In this document: one piece after another, positions 39,592 through 48,414 of the stretch
Layout of the letters: the number at the start of each line of letters is the position of its first letter
How positions within the stretch are numbered: the first letter of the stretch is position 1
Source: a virus
Virus record (IMG/VR): IMGVR_UViG_3300029986_000380
Span: 1 to 51,442 of that record
Length of the DNA: 51,442 nucleotides
Reading direction: 5' to 3' (one strand)
Notes under the pieces: model-generated
Told to the model about the DNA's origin: nothing
Seen by the model: the letters and a program-made list of their open reading frames with translations, nothing else
The model's database searches: none
Position numbers and translations under genes: made by a program

Positions 39592-40721
39592 TATGGTTCT
39601 TTCACATCACTATCGGAACATGTAGGATCAGAGCGTTCCTCTCTGTCGGTAATAACATCATGAATTGACCGCAATTTCCACTTACGAGCCTTATCCTTCT
39701 CTGACCGATCAGATAAATGTTCTCTCAATTCATTAATATAATTATATTGCTGCCATTCACGCTTGTTATCAACTTGACGCATTCTCCAAACACCGCCTTC
39801 AAACCGGTATAATTTATTTGGTATTAAATCCACCCGTAGGAACCAATCTCCGTCCTGAGGATTTCCGGGGAACCCGGCTCCATATTGCACCGGTTCACCA
39901 TTCGGCGGTTTCCCGCTTTGGAACCAAGGGTTTACATTGCGTTTGTCTGGATCAAAATACATTACATGCGTATCATACATAGTGATATGTGCTTGTTCGT
40001 CAGCCATCGACTGATTAGCTATATTAATAGCTTCTAAACTCTGTTTATTACCAAGTTGTTCAAGTATGTTTTTACCATATTGGTCTGTAACATTTTCTAG
40101 AATATCCAAAAATTCCTGTTGATTTCTTACCGGTTTTAATATAATCGCCAGAATATGCCTATTATATTGTGCGTCATACCCATTTGGCGACCATGTAACC
40201 GATGATACTTCATACCATTTGTTACCTGATTTTCCATTAATACCAACTTCTCTCAAATGCTCCAATTCAACCACATCACCTACAATGAATCTACGTCCCA
40301 TTATTTCTTCTAATGTTTTAGTATGAAATTCCATTGTGATGACATCATTAGACAACGCCATACCGAATTTAAGATATTCCAGTTCATTTGCAGAAACTTT
40401 ATAAACCCCTTTTAATACCGGGATACTATCAAAATCATATTTCCTATCACGGTTTTCATTTAATACCGGGTCTTGTAATCCTATAAATGAACCAATATCC
40501 AACGCAGAAAGTTTGGTGCCATGCTCATCATGTTTGATGCCGAGCGCATCGCGATCCTGATCGAAGGTACCCAACATTCGAAACACGTTAACACAAACCC
40601 CAGACATGTTAATCTGGTCGGCAACGATGTTTGAAATGAATGCGCTATTTTTCGACGGGTTGCCAAAATTGGTCCCCGGCTCATACATTTCAAATGGTTT
40701 AATAGGTGTGAATTTTGGCAT
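39591..40721 (-). CDS. 14: Neck protein (T4 gp14-like)
   Basis: This 376-residue protein lies between the gp13-like and gp15-like genes. The core (about 30-215) has the neck-protein style of beta strands: MEFHTKTLEEIMGRRFIVGD, then WYEVSSVTWSPNGYDAQYN and HILAIILKPVRNQQEFLDIL. Around residues 287-315 there is one copy of the aromatic module found repeatedly in the sheath (DGDWFLRV...KLYRFEGGVW). It has a highly charged C-terminus. GAAGGT lies about 5 nt before ATG. The call leans on gene order as much as on sequence. Confidence 0.62.
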   Translation of the reverse strand: MPKFTPIKPFEMYEPGTNFGNPSKNSAFISNIVADQINMSGVCVNVFRMLGTFDQDRDALGIKHDEHGTKLSALDIGSFIGLQDPVLNENRDRKYDFDSIPVLKGVYKVSANELEYLKFGMALSNDVITMEFHTKTLEEIMGRRFIVGDVVELEHLREVGINGKSGNKWYEVSSVTWSPNGYDAQYNRHILAIILKPVRNQQEFLDILENVTDQYGKNILEQLGNKQSLEAINIANQSMADEQAHITMYDTHVMYFDPDKRNVNPWFQSGKPPNGEPVQYGAGFPGNPQDGDWFLRVDLIPNKLYRFEGGVWRMRQVDNKREWQQYNYINELREHLSDRSEKDKARKWKLRSIHDVITDREERSDPTCSDSDVKEP

Positions 40722-40730
40722 ATGTTACCT

Positions 40731-41609
40731 TCATTCTGCCTTAGGGCGCTTGATTATTTGTACTTTCTTCCCATCGTAGTTAGCAACTGATCCAGTGGCA
40801 ATACCGGTAATATGAGTTATCTGTTCTGGTACCTCGTCTTTTTTCTTCAAGGTTCCCACAAACTTACCATTATAACTAAAAATAAGTAAATTGAATACGC
40901 CAGTAGATAGCCGAACAGGGGTAGTGCCTATGTATGATACGTCTATGTTGACTTGTTCATTATCAGGGAAAGATTTAGCCTCGTTTGCTGCTGCCTTAAT
41001 ATATTCTTCCGCGCTAGGAACTTCATTTCTATGGGAAGACCTCCAATTTTTACCCTTGATTGTTACTGAAAATCCTGCACCGGCTTTCGCAACATATCCT
41101 TTTGATGCTAGAGATTGAACAGTGGTTGCTACCTCATCTTTAGATATCCTGTATTCCTCATATTCCCGTACCCGACCGGCGCTGGTAAATCCACCAATCG
41201 CATTTAAAACAATCATTTCAAGTGGTGATAAATCATTAGTGTCATTAGTGACCTTTAGATTATTAACTGCGTCTGGATGGGTAATAAATTCCAAACCTAC
41301 GTCTTTACCACGGGAAATAGTATGTATTACAACCATATGATCCTTATCCAATGTTAATTGGGAATTAGGTTCTAATGGTGCCACTCTTTGGGTTGATAAT
41401 TGAACACCAAAATAGGAATCTCTAGAGCCACCATCCCACCGGTTAGCGGTGATGGGAATGTCTATTTTTGATGTTACCGACGCGCTAAATTTCTGCCCGG
41501 TATATCCATCAACATGTCTTAAAAACTCGGGAACATCTTTGGGATCAAGATATATCGGAGATTCTTTAATTAATATTTTATTGAATTGTAATAAATGTTT
41601 TGTTAACAT
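40731..41609 (-). CDS. Hypothetical virion protein in the neck operon
   Basis: ATG 41609 is chosen because it follows the gp13-like stop by 5 nt and has AGAGGA about 9 nt upstream; the open frame to 41657 only overlaps gp13. The 292-residue product is not recognised. Residues ~120-190 (LSPLEMIVLNAIGGF ... KGYVAKAGAGFSVTIKGKNW) look like a winged-helix-type fold. The C-terminal part is beta-rich. The N-terminus contains ILIKES, an IxE site type. Location between gp13 and gp14 suggests a head-tail connector or neck role. Confidence 0.58.
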   Translation of the reverse strand: MLTKHLLQFNKILIKESPIYLDPKDVPEFLRHVDGYTGQKFSASVTSKIDIPITANRWDGGSRDSYFGVQLSTQRVAPLEPNSQLTLDKDHMVVIHTISRGKDVGLEFITHPDAVNNLKVTNDTNDLSPLEMIVLNAIGGFTSAGRVREYEEYRISKDEVATTVQSLASKGYVAKAGAGFSVTIKGKNWRSSHRNEVPSAEEYIKAAANEAKSFPDNEQVNIDVSYIGTTPVRLSTGVFNLLIFSYNGKFVGTLKKKDEVPEQITHITGIATGSVANYDGKKVQIIKRPKAE

Positions 41610-41614
41610 AAGTA

Positions 41615-42415
41615 TTATCCTCTTGAAACCAGTGCAACGCCTTGACCGTCTGCCCAATCTAGCAATCTTTGTTCTAATTCTTTTATGTCAGCATGACCTT
41701 GTTGTTTTAATTCATTACCTTTTAAGGTGGTATTTCCCTGTGCGCCCGGTAATGAGCCGTATAATGAATATTTTTCTCCTAATATTACGCGGACATGAGC
41801 AAGAGTATATTCTTGTAACCAATCATGCGCCCAATGATCATTTAATAATTCACCGACTGTTTTCAACATACTAACTCTGATTGCCACAACTTCATTTTCT
41901 TTAGGAGTCTGTGTTATAATAAGCGTATTGGTTTCATTACGGTAAAGGAAATGAATTTCTCTACCAAACAACTTATTAACCATATTTTGATATTCCATCA
42001 TGAGTTCATAAGTTGTCAAACCACCGGGGGCGTTTGCTCCACCGTTGGAAAAATTCATAGTAGAATTAATAAATCCTGCATAAAAAGGTTCAAACTGTCC
42101 TGACGACATTCCCAAGCTGTTTTGTCTCAATACTTTTTGCACCAAGTCAATTCTTTTATTCAAAGTGTATGTTTGAACATTGGCTTTTAATTCGAGACAG
42201 CCGTATGTTTGTACCACCGAACGCTCGCTCATCGCGCGATATTTTTTTAATGCCTTATCAAATGCCATGACATAATCAACATCCTCTAAATCCACGCGGA
42301 TGTTAGAGCCGCCAAGCATAATAAAACACTGATAGAACATTCTATCTAAAGATGTTCTATCATCAGCAGTTAATTCTTTAATCTCAACCGGTTCCATCAT
42401 TGTAAAAGATGACAT
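41615..42415 (-). CDS. 13: Neck protein (T4 gp13-like)
   Basis: This 266-residue protein is helical and ends with ILGEKYSLYGSLPGAQGNTT followed by LKGNELKQQGHADIKELEQRLL. That resembles the C-terminal pattern of gp13 neck proteins in T4-like cyanophages (glycine/Pro loop, then L-x-G-x-x-L). gp13 with gp14 seals the portal and joins the tail. It is the first of the minus-strand series 13-x-14-15-18, in the T4 order. It has a late element and a Shine-Dalgarno (AGGA). Confidence 0.7.
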   Translation of the reverse strand: MSSFTMMEPVEIKELTADDRTSLDRMFYQCFIMLGGSNIRVDLEDVDYVMAFDKALKKYRAMSERSVVQTYGCLELKANVQTYTLNKRIDLVQKVLRQNSLGMSSGQFEPFYAGFINSTMNFSNGGANAPGGLTTYELMMEYQNMVNKLFGREIHFLYRNETNTLIITQTPKENEVVAIRVSMLKTVGELLNDHWAHDWLQEYTLAHVRVILGEKYSLYGSLPGAQGNTTLKGNELKQQGHADIKELEQRLLDWADGQGVALVSRG

Positions 42416-42432
42416 TTATATTTTCCTAATAT

Positions 42433-42440
42433 TATTTACG
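42433..42440 (-). promoter_or_regulatory. T4-type late promoter element, leadered class
   Basis: CGTAAATAATATT lies 17 nt before the gp13-like ATG, with AGGA between. It overlaps the last codons of the upstream large gene. Confidence 0.5.
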
Positions 42441-44745
42441 CCATTGGACCTACAGGACTAGTACCTGCACTGGCACCAGCACCGGGCATTACAGGATTTT
42501 GACTGATCGAGCCGGTCGCTTTATCTCCTGAAAAATCAGGTCCACGACCAATACCGGGTAATGCTTTAGGAGCCAATCTAGTATTGCTTCCTCCTGCCGA
42601 CATACCAATGATAGCATTATATGTTTCAGTCTGAATGGTTAGTGACTGAGCCAGAATATCCTTGATACTTGTCAGGTATACGGTTTGGCTGTCTAATGAA
42701 CCTCTAATTTCATAATCATTCTTAATTTCCGCCCCTTTTCCAGTATCAAACAATCCACCAACTGCTTCACCGGCTGCTGCGCCCATTTTTGCTGCTTTAG
42801 GAGCAGCAAAATAACCTATTCCCATACCAGCAATACCACCTAGTATCGTTCCAAGCGGTCCACCAATCGCGGTACCAATCGCAGCGCCCGCCACTGCCGA
42901 GCCATACGCACCTAGTCCCGCTCCCGCTACAGCACCAGTAGCGCCACCAACACTCTTTCCTGATGCATTGCCATCCGCATCTAGATATCTTTTATTGGCA
43001 AATACATCAATAGCCTCACCGCCCGCCGCTAATAACCCACCACCTTTAACCCAAGGAGATTTAGCGGCACTACTTGCGCCACCAGCAAATTTTTCCCACA
43101 TAGATAGTGATCTTGCGGTGTTTCCAATCGAAGCGGCTGATGCTCCTAAAGAATTCGCTGCGGCGGCGCTTCCAAGAGCTTGACCAGTAGCATTGATCGC
43201 CCCCGGCGTTCCACTTAAGACCGATCCAGCCATACTTGACGCACTACCAACAAATCCGAGTTTTGACCCAATTGCTCCTACAGCACCACTGATTCCTTTT
43301 CCAATAAGACCCCTAGCGGCAACTAAACCAAAACCAGTTATTATTGATGTAACAATTTTACCGGGCAGTGATCCAATAGTCGTATTATATAATAATTCCA
43401 TACGATTTATAGCTGATACAAATCCATCCTGACTATTTTGAGCATCTTGTAATTCTTTAGTTGGCATTCCAGCAGTTTGAAAAGTTTGTGCCTGTGACCG
43501 TATAGCACCCATACCATTATCAAGTCTACTTGCTAAAATGGGACTATATGATCCGTAACGATTTAAATCTAACTGTTGTCTTTTTGTTATAGCCAATGCT
43601 TCATTACCCGCAGTGTTTGCATCACCGCCTCGTTTAGTAGCATTTAATAACTGCTGTAACATATTCATTACATCAGGACTAGTAATTAATCCTGTGCGTT
43701 CCTTCTCGTCCATCGAGACCATCATATTTTGGACGCCACCGGCTGCTATTGATCTTTTATATAAGGATTCTAATTTTGTCTGTCCAGAATCATGTAACAT
43801 ACTACTAATGCCAGTGAAAGATTGTAACATCTCTTGACTTATAGTACCAATTGCTGCTTGTTCTTGTGCTTCGGCTCTATCTTTTGCTAACTGTTGTTTG
43901 GCAACTTCCATTGAAACGCCGGTATTATCTCTAATCGTTTTCAATGCATCCATTTGGCTTGTGAAAACGCCTAAGAATTTTGCATCAGTTATGGATTGAT
44001 AGTTTCCGGTACGCCGTTCCATTTCGTATGATGATAACAATGCACCAGCTTTATCATCATTAGACATTGATTTATAAGCGACATTGCCTGTCTTTTCCGC
44101 AGCTACGAAAGCCTGACCCAAATCCGCACCAATCTGACCAAGGGTTTTACCCATGCCCATATTACCTAGATTTCCTTGCATGTTTTCAACATTGTTTTTC
44201 AACATCGTTGAAACTTGATCAGGAGTAAATGTTGTCGATTTACCAAAAGAACTAAGATTATTCCAAATAGCACTAAGAGAACCACCGGTCATCTCACCGC
44301 TAGTAGTACGCCCTTGGCGTAAGGATGGCAGTAGTTCATGAACATATTGACCAAATAAGTGTGCGGCTTCTGCAAATTCCGTTATCGCTGCACCCATCAG
44401 GAGTCTTGATTTTGTTTCATCAGATGGCGCGGCGTGGAAATCTTGTGTTAAGCTATGATATTTTTGTGTCTTTTCTAAGAGCGCCGTAACCCCAGTAAGT
44501 TCTTTGATGTTTCTAGTTAAAGAACTCATCATTTGAATAGAAGCGGATGTACTGCGTGATAGCTCACGGAATTCAGCAATAACTTTAGATAACTCTGCTT
44601 TTAATGCTATCTCAGCAGCGGCATCACCATCACGACGCGATTTTTCTATTGCCTTGGTTAATCTCTGAACTTCAGTAGATAACCTCTTGCCATATGCCGT
44701 GTCTCTATTAAGATCAAATTTAGATTGTGGTGTGTTTGTTGCCAT
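42436..44745 (-). CDS. Large tail/virion protein with Gly-zipper hydrophobic region (tape-measure candidate)
   Basis: This 769-residue protein has an N-terminal coiled coil (about 20-65) and a long polar helical part. A Gly/Ala-rich hydrophobic region (about 455-690) has repeated small-xxx-small segments such as GAVAGAGLGAYGSAVAGAAI, followed by a polar tail. Coiled coil plus membrane-active segments is the usual plan of tape-measure or ejected internal proteins. It lies upstream of the neck genes. No specific homologue is recognised; T4 gp29 (590 aa) is the functional counterpart it might replace. Confidence 0.45.
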   Translation of the reverse strand: MATNTPQSKFDLNRDTAYGKRLSTEVQRLTKAIEKSRRDGDAAAEIALKAELSKVIAEFRELSRSTSASIQMMSSLTRNIKELTGVTALLEKTQKYHSLTQDFHAAPSDETKSRLLMGAAITEFAEAAHLFGQYVHELLPSLRQGRTTSGEMTGGSLSAIWNNLSSFGKSTTFTPDQVSTMLKNNVENMQGNLGNMGMGKTLGQIGADLGQAFVAAEKTGNVAYKSMSNDDKAGALLSSYEMERRTGNYQSITDAKFLGVFTSQMDALKTIRDNTGVSMEVAKQQLAKDRAEAQEQAAIGTISQEMLQSFTGISSMLHDSGQTKLESLYKRSIAAGGVQNMMVSMDEKERTGLITSPDVMNMLQQLLNATKRGGDANTAGNEALAITKRQQLDLNRYGSYSPILASRLDNGMGAIRSQAQTFQTAGMPTKELQDAQNSQDGFVSAINRMELLYNTTIGSLPGKIVTSIITGFGLVAARGLIGKGISGAVGAIGSKLGFVGSASSMAGSVLSGTPGAINATGQALGSAAAANSLGASAASIGNTARSLSMWEKFAGGASSAAKSPWVKGGGLLAAGGEAIDVFANKRYLDADGNASGKSVGGATGAVAGAGLGAYGSAVAGAAIGTAIGGPLGTILGGIAGMGIGYFAAPKAAKMGAAAGEAVGGLFDTGKGAEIKNDYEIRGSLDSQTVYLTSIKDILAQSLTIQTETYNAIIGMSAGGSNTRLAPKALPGIGRGPDFSGDKATGSISQNPVMPGAGASAGTSPVGPMA

Positions 44746-44817
44746 AAAAGTAAAACCCCATGATATTTAATCACAGGGCTTCACTCCGACAGAAGGCATA
44801 TTATATATTTCTATTAT

Positions 44818-44825
44818 TATTTAGG
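44818..44825 (-). promoter_or_regulatory. T4-type late promoter element, leadered class
   Basis: CCTAAATAATAATAG at the very end of thyX lies 72 nt before the ATG at 44745. The leader has only a weak GGGG before the start codon. Confidence 0.5.
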
Positions 44826-45960
44826 AAAATGTTGAGAAGAATTCTCCAATTTCTCTTTTAGAAGACCCATTTTCTAACATGGACGCTTCAATTTTTATTT
44901 TATCTTCACCAGTTAACGCGGAAACAAATCCCTTGACAATATCAACTTCATACTTAGAAAGTGTTTTAGCAAGCGCAATATAGTCATTAAAGGCTTCACA
45001 AGCTAATGGAACAAACGGTTCAATCAATTTATACATCTCTTCGGCATATACTCTGATTTCATACTGAGCATGGGGGTCGGCGCGCAATCTAATAAAATTG
45101 AATATGTTTCTTAGATCACATTTCCAATACATTTCCGAATAGGTTGCCACGGGTAACAACATTCTCGCTAATTCTCTGGCTATTCCGGGAAATTCCTTAG
45201 AGACAATAGCTAAATCATTAGCAATATAAAAATCTTCAATTACTTCCTGAATGTCTTCTTCCGTCCATACCTTTTCTGAATTAAGATCACGAGCCTTACG
45301 AAGCGCATTAACAGCAGCTTGTTCTACAAATAGTCTACGAGCCTCAATTGCATCCGGGGGATTGGACGTTGCCGTACCGATTACAGCACCACTTTCATCC
45401 TTTATTTCTTTAGGACCAAGAACGTGATTATAACCAATAAATGCTTCTCTATAAACATGATCAAAGATTGCCCTAACCGCAAAATAATCGTTCTCAGTCA
45501 AAGTTTCATCAACTCTTCCTTGATTATTAGTTTTGGATTGGGGAGCTAAGTTCTGAAAGGATGGGAAATAAGTTGTTTCCTCTAACACCGAGTACCTACC
45601 GCTCATTTCATTGATATGCGCAGTCCTATGGCGATGCCACTGACGAAATACAAATATAGGCGCTTTAACATGAAAAACGAAAGAACACATTTCAAAAGGA
45701 GTCATGTGCAAATGCTTCATCATATAACGGATAAGCCCGCGATTATTACTCGTTCGGGTTGTTCCCTTCTGATAAGAAACTCTCGCTGCATTAACAATGG
45801 ATTGATCAGCGCCAAGAAAATCGACTAACCCAATATGTCCATGATCTAAAACATCAGTATAAACAGGCTTCCAAATTGGAAACGTTTGATCGCCAATGTT
45901 AAAACTCTCGGTTTCTTCCGAGAAATCGTCAGGGACTGCAACTTTAATATACTTCATCAT
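44821..45960 (-). CDS. thyX: Flavin-dependent thymidylate synthase
   Basis: ThyX makes dTMP from dUMP using FAD, NADPH and methylene-tetrahydrofolate. The signature RHRTAHINEMSGRY is at residues 110-123 (family form RHRTASxNExSxRY), preceded by FVFHVKAPIFVFRQWHRH. The 379 residues exceed the usual ~220-250, owing to an N-terminal stretch (about 1-50) and insertions. The start immediately follows the dNMP kinase stop; AGGA precedes two consecutive ATGs (45960 and 45957). With dUTPase, dNMP kinase and class II reductase it completes a phage dNTP supply route. Confidence 0.95.
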   Translation of the reverse strand: MMKYIKVAVPDDFSEETESFNIGDQTFPIWKPVYTDVLDHGHIGLVDFLGADQSIVNAARVSYQKGTTRTSNNRGLIRYMMKHLHMTPFEMCSFVFHVKAPIFVFRQWHRHRTAHINEMSGRYSVLEETTYFPSFQNLAPQSKTNNQGRVDETLTENDYFAVRAIFDHVYREAFIGYNHVLGPKEIKDESGAVIGTATSNPPDAIEARRLFVEQAAVNALRKARDLNSEKVWTEEDIQEVIEDFYIANDLAIVSKEFPGIARELARMLLPVATYSEMYWKCDLRNIFNFIRLRADPHAQYEIRVYAEEMYKLIEPFVPLACEAFNDYIALAKTLSKYEVDIVKGFVSALTGEDKIKIEASMLENGSSKREIGEFFSTFS

Positions 45961-46563
45961 TTATCCTACGAGTTTTGTTAGAAAGATTTGATTATTTTCT
46001 TCAAGTGAAAGAGAAGAATCAACTTCATTTAATATTATTTTAGACCAATTTGAATAATTATCAACCCCTGTTTCAGAGGAATGGGTAGTTTCTGTGGTCA
46101 AAGTGCCAGTATCTGTCCGTACAATTTTAATTAACTCGCCTTCATTCTTATGAATGAAGTCAAATTCATTTGCAAAGCGACAATCAGTAACAAACCCGAT
46201 ATCAAAGCCATCATACATTCCCGAATTGATATCAAGCTGTAGACAGATGATCCAAAAATCATTATGAATACCGTCACGCATAGCCTCGGTGCCGAGCTTT
46301 TGCATAAACACTCTACGAGTCATGCCTAACATTTCACATGCTGGATCAACCACGCCGTCATTCAACATGGTTTCTTTATAATCTATATCATAGTCTAACC
46401 GATGTCTGTCCCATCCAAAAAGCAAGGTACTGATATCTTTTAATCTAGAGGCAAACGACAGTCGTGTCGTTTTTAATCCCTGTTGCTCGTAATATTCTTT
46501 GAGCACTTGGTGAGCATGGTCTTTCCCGGAACCGGCTTTACCGGCTAATCCAATAATTTTCAT
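45961..46563 (-). CDS. 1: Deoxynucleoside monophosphate kinase (T4 gp1-like)
   Basis: This 200-residue P-loop kinase has Walker A GKAGSGKD at 8-15, followed by SFASRLKDISTLLFGWDRH, MLGMTRRVFMQKLGTEAMRD and GFVTDCRFANEFDF, matching phage dNMP kinases. The enzyme raises dNMPs (including dTMP from the next gene, thyX) to diphosphates. The gene is tightly packed between ruvC and thyX with no visible Shine-Dalgarno. Confidence 0.83.
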   Translation of the reverse strand: MKIIGLAGKAGSGKDHAHQVLKEYYEQQGLKTTRLSFASRLKDISTLLFGWDRHRLDYDIDYKETMLNDGVVDPACEMLGMTRRVFMQKLGTEAMRDGIHNDFWIICLQLDINSGMYDGFDIGFVTDCRFANEFDFIHKNEGELIKIVRTDTGTLTTETTHSSETGVDNYSNWSKIILNEVDSSLSLEENNQIFLTKLVG

Positions 46564-46572
46564 GTTTATTAG

Positions 46573-47091
46573 TTAGTCAAGATCATCGCCATTATCAATA
46601 GACAACCCGGACTCTTTATAATTGTCGTATCCATATTTTGCCATCAGGGCGGCTTCAGCCATACCATCATTCTTTTTTAATTTAAAACTTTTCAAATTGT
46701 CTGGAAATAGTACGCGCGCCAGCGCCAAGCTGTCATTCTTATCAGAATGTAAACTGTAAGCTGCTTTCCATTTTTGTGGTCTTATTTTGAAAAAGGGGAT
46801 GTGTAATCCAGATAATATACCCTCATACTGCCCTAAATTTTCGCCAAACCTGAACATGCTCGTTGAGCCTTGACCGGGACGTGCCGTCACACTTTCGAGG
46901 ATTGCGATGTCGGGAGCAAATTCTTGAATCAATGAAACGGTTTTTTTCAAATCCATTTCATTTCTTTTCTTTTTTTTACCATTTTTAGTAAAGATTACTG
47001 AAAATACTGGTGTAGCAAACACATGTAGTTCACTCACATCATAAAATGCAATCCCGCCAGATAACCCCGGATCAATCCCTAATACTTTCAT
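46573..47091 (-). CDS. ruvC: RuvC-like Holliday-junction resolvase
   Basis: This 172-residue RNase H-fold nuclease has GIDPGLSGG (Asp7), AILESVTARPGQG (Glu66) and NDGMAEAALMA (Asp142), the spacing of the E. coli RuvC catalytic acids. It would cut four-way junctions in replicating concatemers before packaging, a job done by endonuclease VII (gp49) in T4. The RBS and ATG lie in a perfect 12-bp hairpin, so translation is likely controlled, much as T4 gene 49 is. Confidence 0.9.
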   Translation of the reverse strand: MKVLGIDPGLSGGIAFYDVSELHVFATPVFSVIFTKNGKKKKRNEMDLKKTVSLIQEFAPDIAILESVTARPGQGSTSMFRFGENLGQYEGILSGLHIPFFKIRPQKWKAAYSLHSDKNDSLALARVLFPDNLKSFKLKKNDGMAEAALMAKYGYDNYKESGLSIDNGDDLD

Positions 47092-47118
47092 AAGTAATTC
47101 CTTTATGAATTACTTATG
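47089..47118 (-). promoter_or_regulatory. 12-bp perfect hairpin masking the ruvC start
   Basis: CATAAGTAATTC and GAATTACTTATG (47089-47100 with 47107-47118) are perfect complements around a 6-nt loop. On the mRNA the Shine-Dalgarno AAAGGA spans the loop and the 3' arm, and the start ATG is the end of that arm. Confidence 0.75.
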
Positions 47119-47124
47119 TGTTTT

Positions 47125-48117
47125 TCACTGCCGGTGTTTAACCATTAAATTAGACAAATTATCTTGCATTTTATCTAATTGACCACGCGTCTTAGGATGC
47201 CCAGTTTTAAGCCAATCATAAAAATATTCAAGAAAACCAGATTGTTTTTCTAACTGAGGAATAATATTTTTTAATACTATATTCTTAGCAACTCTTTTAT
47301 CATCTTCCGAACCGTAAAAGAATAATGCCGGGTCACTGATAATTTCATCAATAATCTGATCGCTCAGATGTCTATTGTTCTGTTTATTAATATCATGATC
47401 TTTTATCTTATTAGAAAATACCATCTTAGGCGTTGAGGGTGGTGGTGGGGCGTTTTGAGCCGCGCCAGCTTTTCCCTTTCCGGGTGGTTGATTATTAGGT
47501 TGTATTGGTTGCGCGCCGGGTTGTGGTTTTGGCGGCGGCGCTTTCCCTGTCTTAGACATATCATAACGCGGGTCTATTTCAAATTGATTACGCGCCCTAT
47601 AATATTCTACAGTCTGGTTATATAACAATCCCTTACCAGCCAAATCTGAATTTAGAATTCTTTTCTGAGCAATCGTTAAGTTGTTGTCATTAGGACTTTT
47701 TTCGAAAAGTGTTTCTGGACTGGTTTTCAGAACCTCGAATAAAGTTTCATAATATTTTGGACCAAGTGTGGCGTCTTTTGCTAACATTCTCATATCGTTA
47801 GGACGAAGAGACAAAACAGACATCGGTAAATCCGCACTGAAGCGGTTCAACATGAATTTAGACCAATAATTATCTAAATTGTCATCTATAAATTTTGCAT
47901 CTTCTGTTGGGATAGCATAATTCTCATAATTTGCTTTATAAAATCTGAACACGATTGCCGCAAAGAAGTCAGGAGCGTTATCCTTACAATACTTTTTATC
48001 CTCATCTGACATTTGTTCAAAGTGATCAGCGTATTTTTGAGCGAGTGCTTTAGCCTTCTGCTTCTTCAAAAATCCGAATTCTGTTAATAGCTCTTCTGTT
48101 AGCGAAGTTTGAATCAT
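47125..48117 (-). CDS. Hypothetical late protein with Pro-rich linker
   Basis: The 330-residue protein is in two helical parts (about 1-190 and 235-330), joined by a Pro/Gln/Gly-rich linker (about 192-232, with PPPKPQPG and APPPPSTP). Not recognised. A perfect TATAAATA lies upstream, and AAGG stands about 9 nt before ATG, so it is a late gene. Its neighbours suggest a baseplate-hub or tail function. Confidence 0.58.
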   Translation of the reverse strand: MIQTSLTEELLTEFGFLKKQKAKALAQKYADHFEQMSDEDKKYCKDNAPDFFAAIVFRFYKANYENYAIPTEDAKFIDDNLDNYWSKFMLNRFSADLPMSVLSLRPNDMRMLAKDATLGPKYYETLFEVLKTSPETLFEKSPNDNNLTIAQKRILNSDLAGKGLLYNQTVEYYRARNQFEIDPRYDMSKTGKAPPPKPQPGAQPIQPNNQPPGKGKAGAAQNAPPPPSTPKMVFSNKIKDHDINKQNNRHLSDQIIDEIISDPALFFYGSEDDKRVAKNIVLKNIIPQLEKQSGFLEYFYDWLKTGHPKTRGQLDKMQDNLSNLMVKHRQ

Positions 48118-48141
48118 TTAAATTTGCCTTAAATCAAATAA

Positions 48142-48149
48142 TATTTATA
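48142..48149 (-). promoter_or_regulatory. T4 late promoter consensus, leadered class
   Basis: TATAAATATTATT lies 24 nt before the ATG at 48117, directly after the terminator that ends the gp26-like unit. Confidence 0.7.
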
Positions 48150-48179
48150 AAAATAGGGAACAACCTATTCCCTATTTTT
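48149..48179 (-). terminator. Terminator after the gp26-like frameshift unit
   Basis: AAAAATAGGGAA and TTCCCTATTTTT form a 12-bp stem with a 7-nt loop, ending in T on the minus strand. The stem includes the TAG stop of the -1 frame extension. Confidence 0.75.
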
Positions 48180-48414
48180 TTCTCCCCGCTTTTTCTATCG
48201 CTTCAGCTTCTGCGGTACGGTGTTCTTTCAAAGCCTCTAAAATGTAATCTATCTCAAATGATGGATAACGTTTAAGAGATTCGTAGTTCATTGCGCCGTC
48301 GAACCCAAGGCTTATCTTTGTAAGATTCTTGATGATGTCTTTTCGGTTTTTGCCGTTTTCTTCAATGGCGCGGAGGACTGAATCGGCGTCACGGTGTCCA
48401 CCGCTTTTGTAAAA
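48172..48414 (-). CDS. -1 frame C-terminal extension of the gp26-like protein (programmed frameshift product)
   Basis: In the -1 frame an open stretch of 84 codons begins at 48426, right after a TGA, and runs to TAG at 48174-48172. It has no ATG until about 40 codons in. It encodes a protein-like sequence (YKSGGHRDADSVLRAIEENG, NRKDIIKNLTKISLGFDGAM, EIDYILEALKEH). A run of five T at 48415-48411 (0 frame CTT TTT ACA) allows a TTT-decoding tRNA to slip back one base and read TTT TAC. The fusion would be about 311 + 79 residues. This resembles tail-assembly chaperone pairs made by frameshifting; T4 itself has gene 51 just after gene 26. Confidence 0.65.
   Translation of the reverse strand, partial: FYKSGGHRDADSVLRAIEENGKNRKDIIKNLTKISLGFDGAMNYESLKRYPSFEIDYILEALKEHRTAEAEAIEKAGRKK

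Noticed and set aside
42900-43440. Plus-strand open frames rich in Pro/Ala opposite the large tail protein
   Set aside because: They are the mirror of Gly/Ala-rich codons in the tail protein and have no start signals.
46560-46600. TTGACT just before the dNMP kinase gene as a promoter
   Set aside because: The hexamer is only 11 nt before ATG, leaving no room for a -10 element upstream of the start codon.
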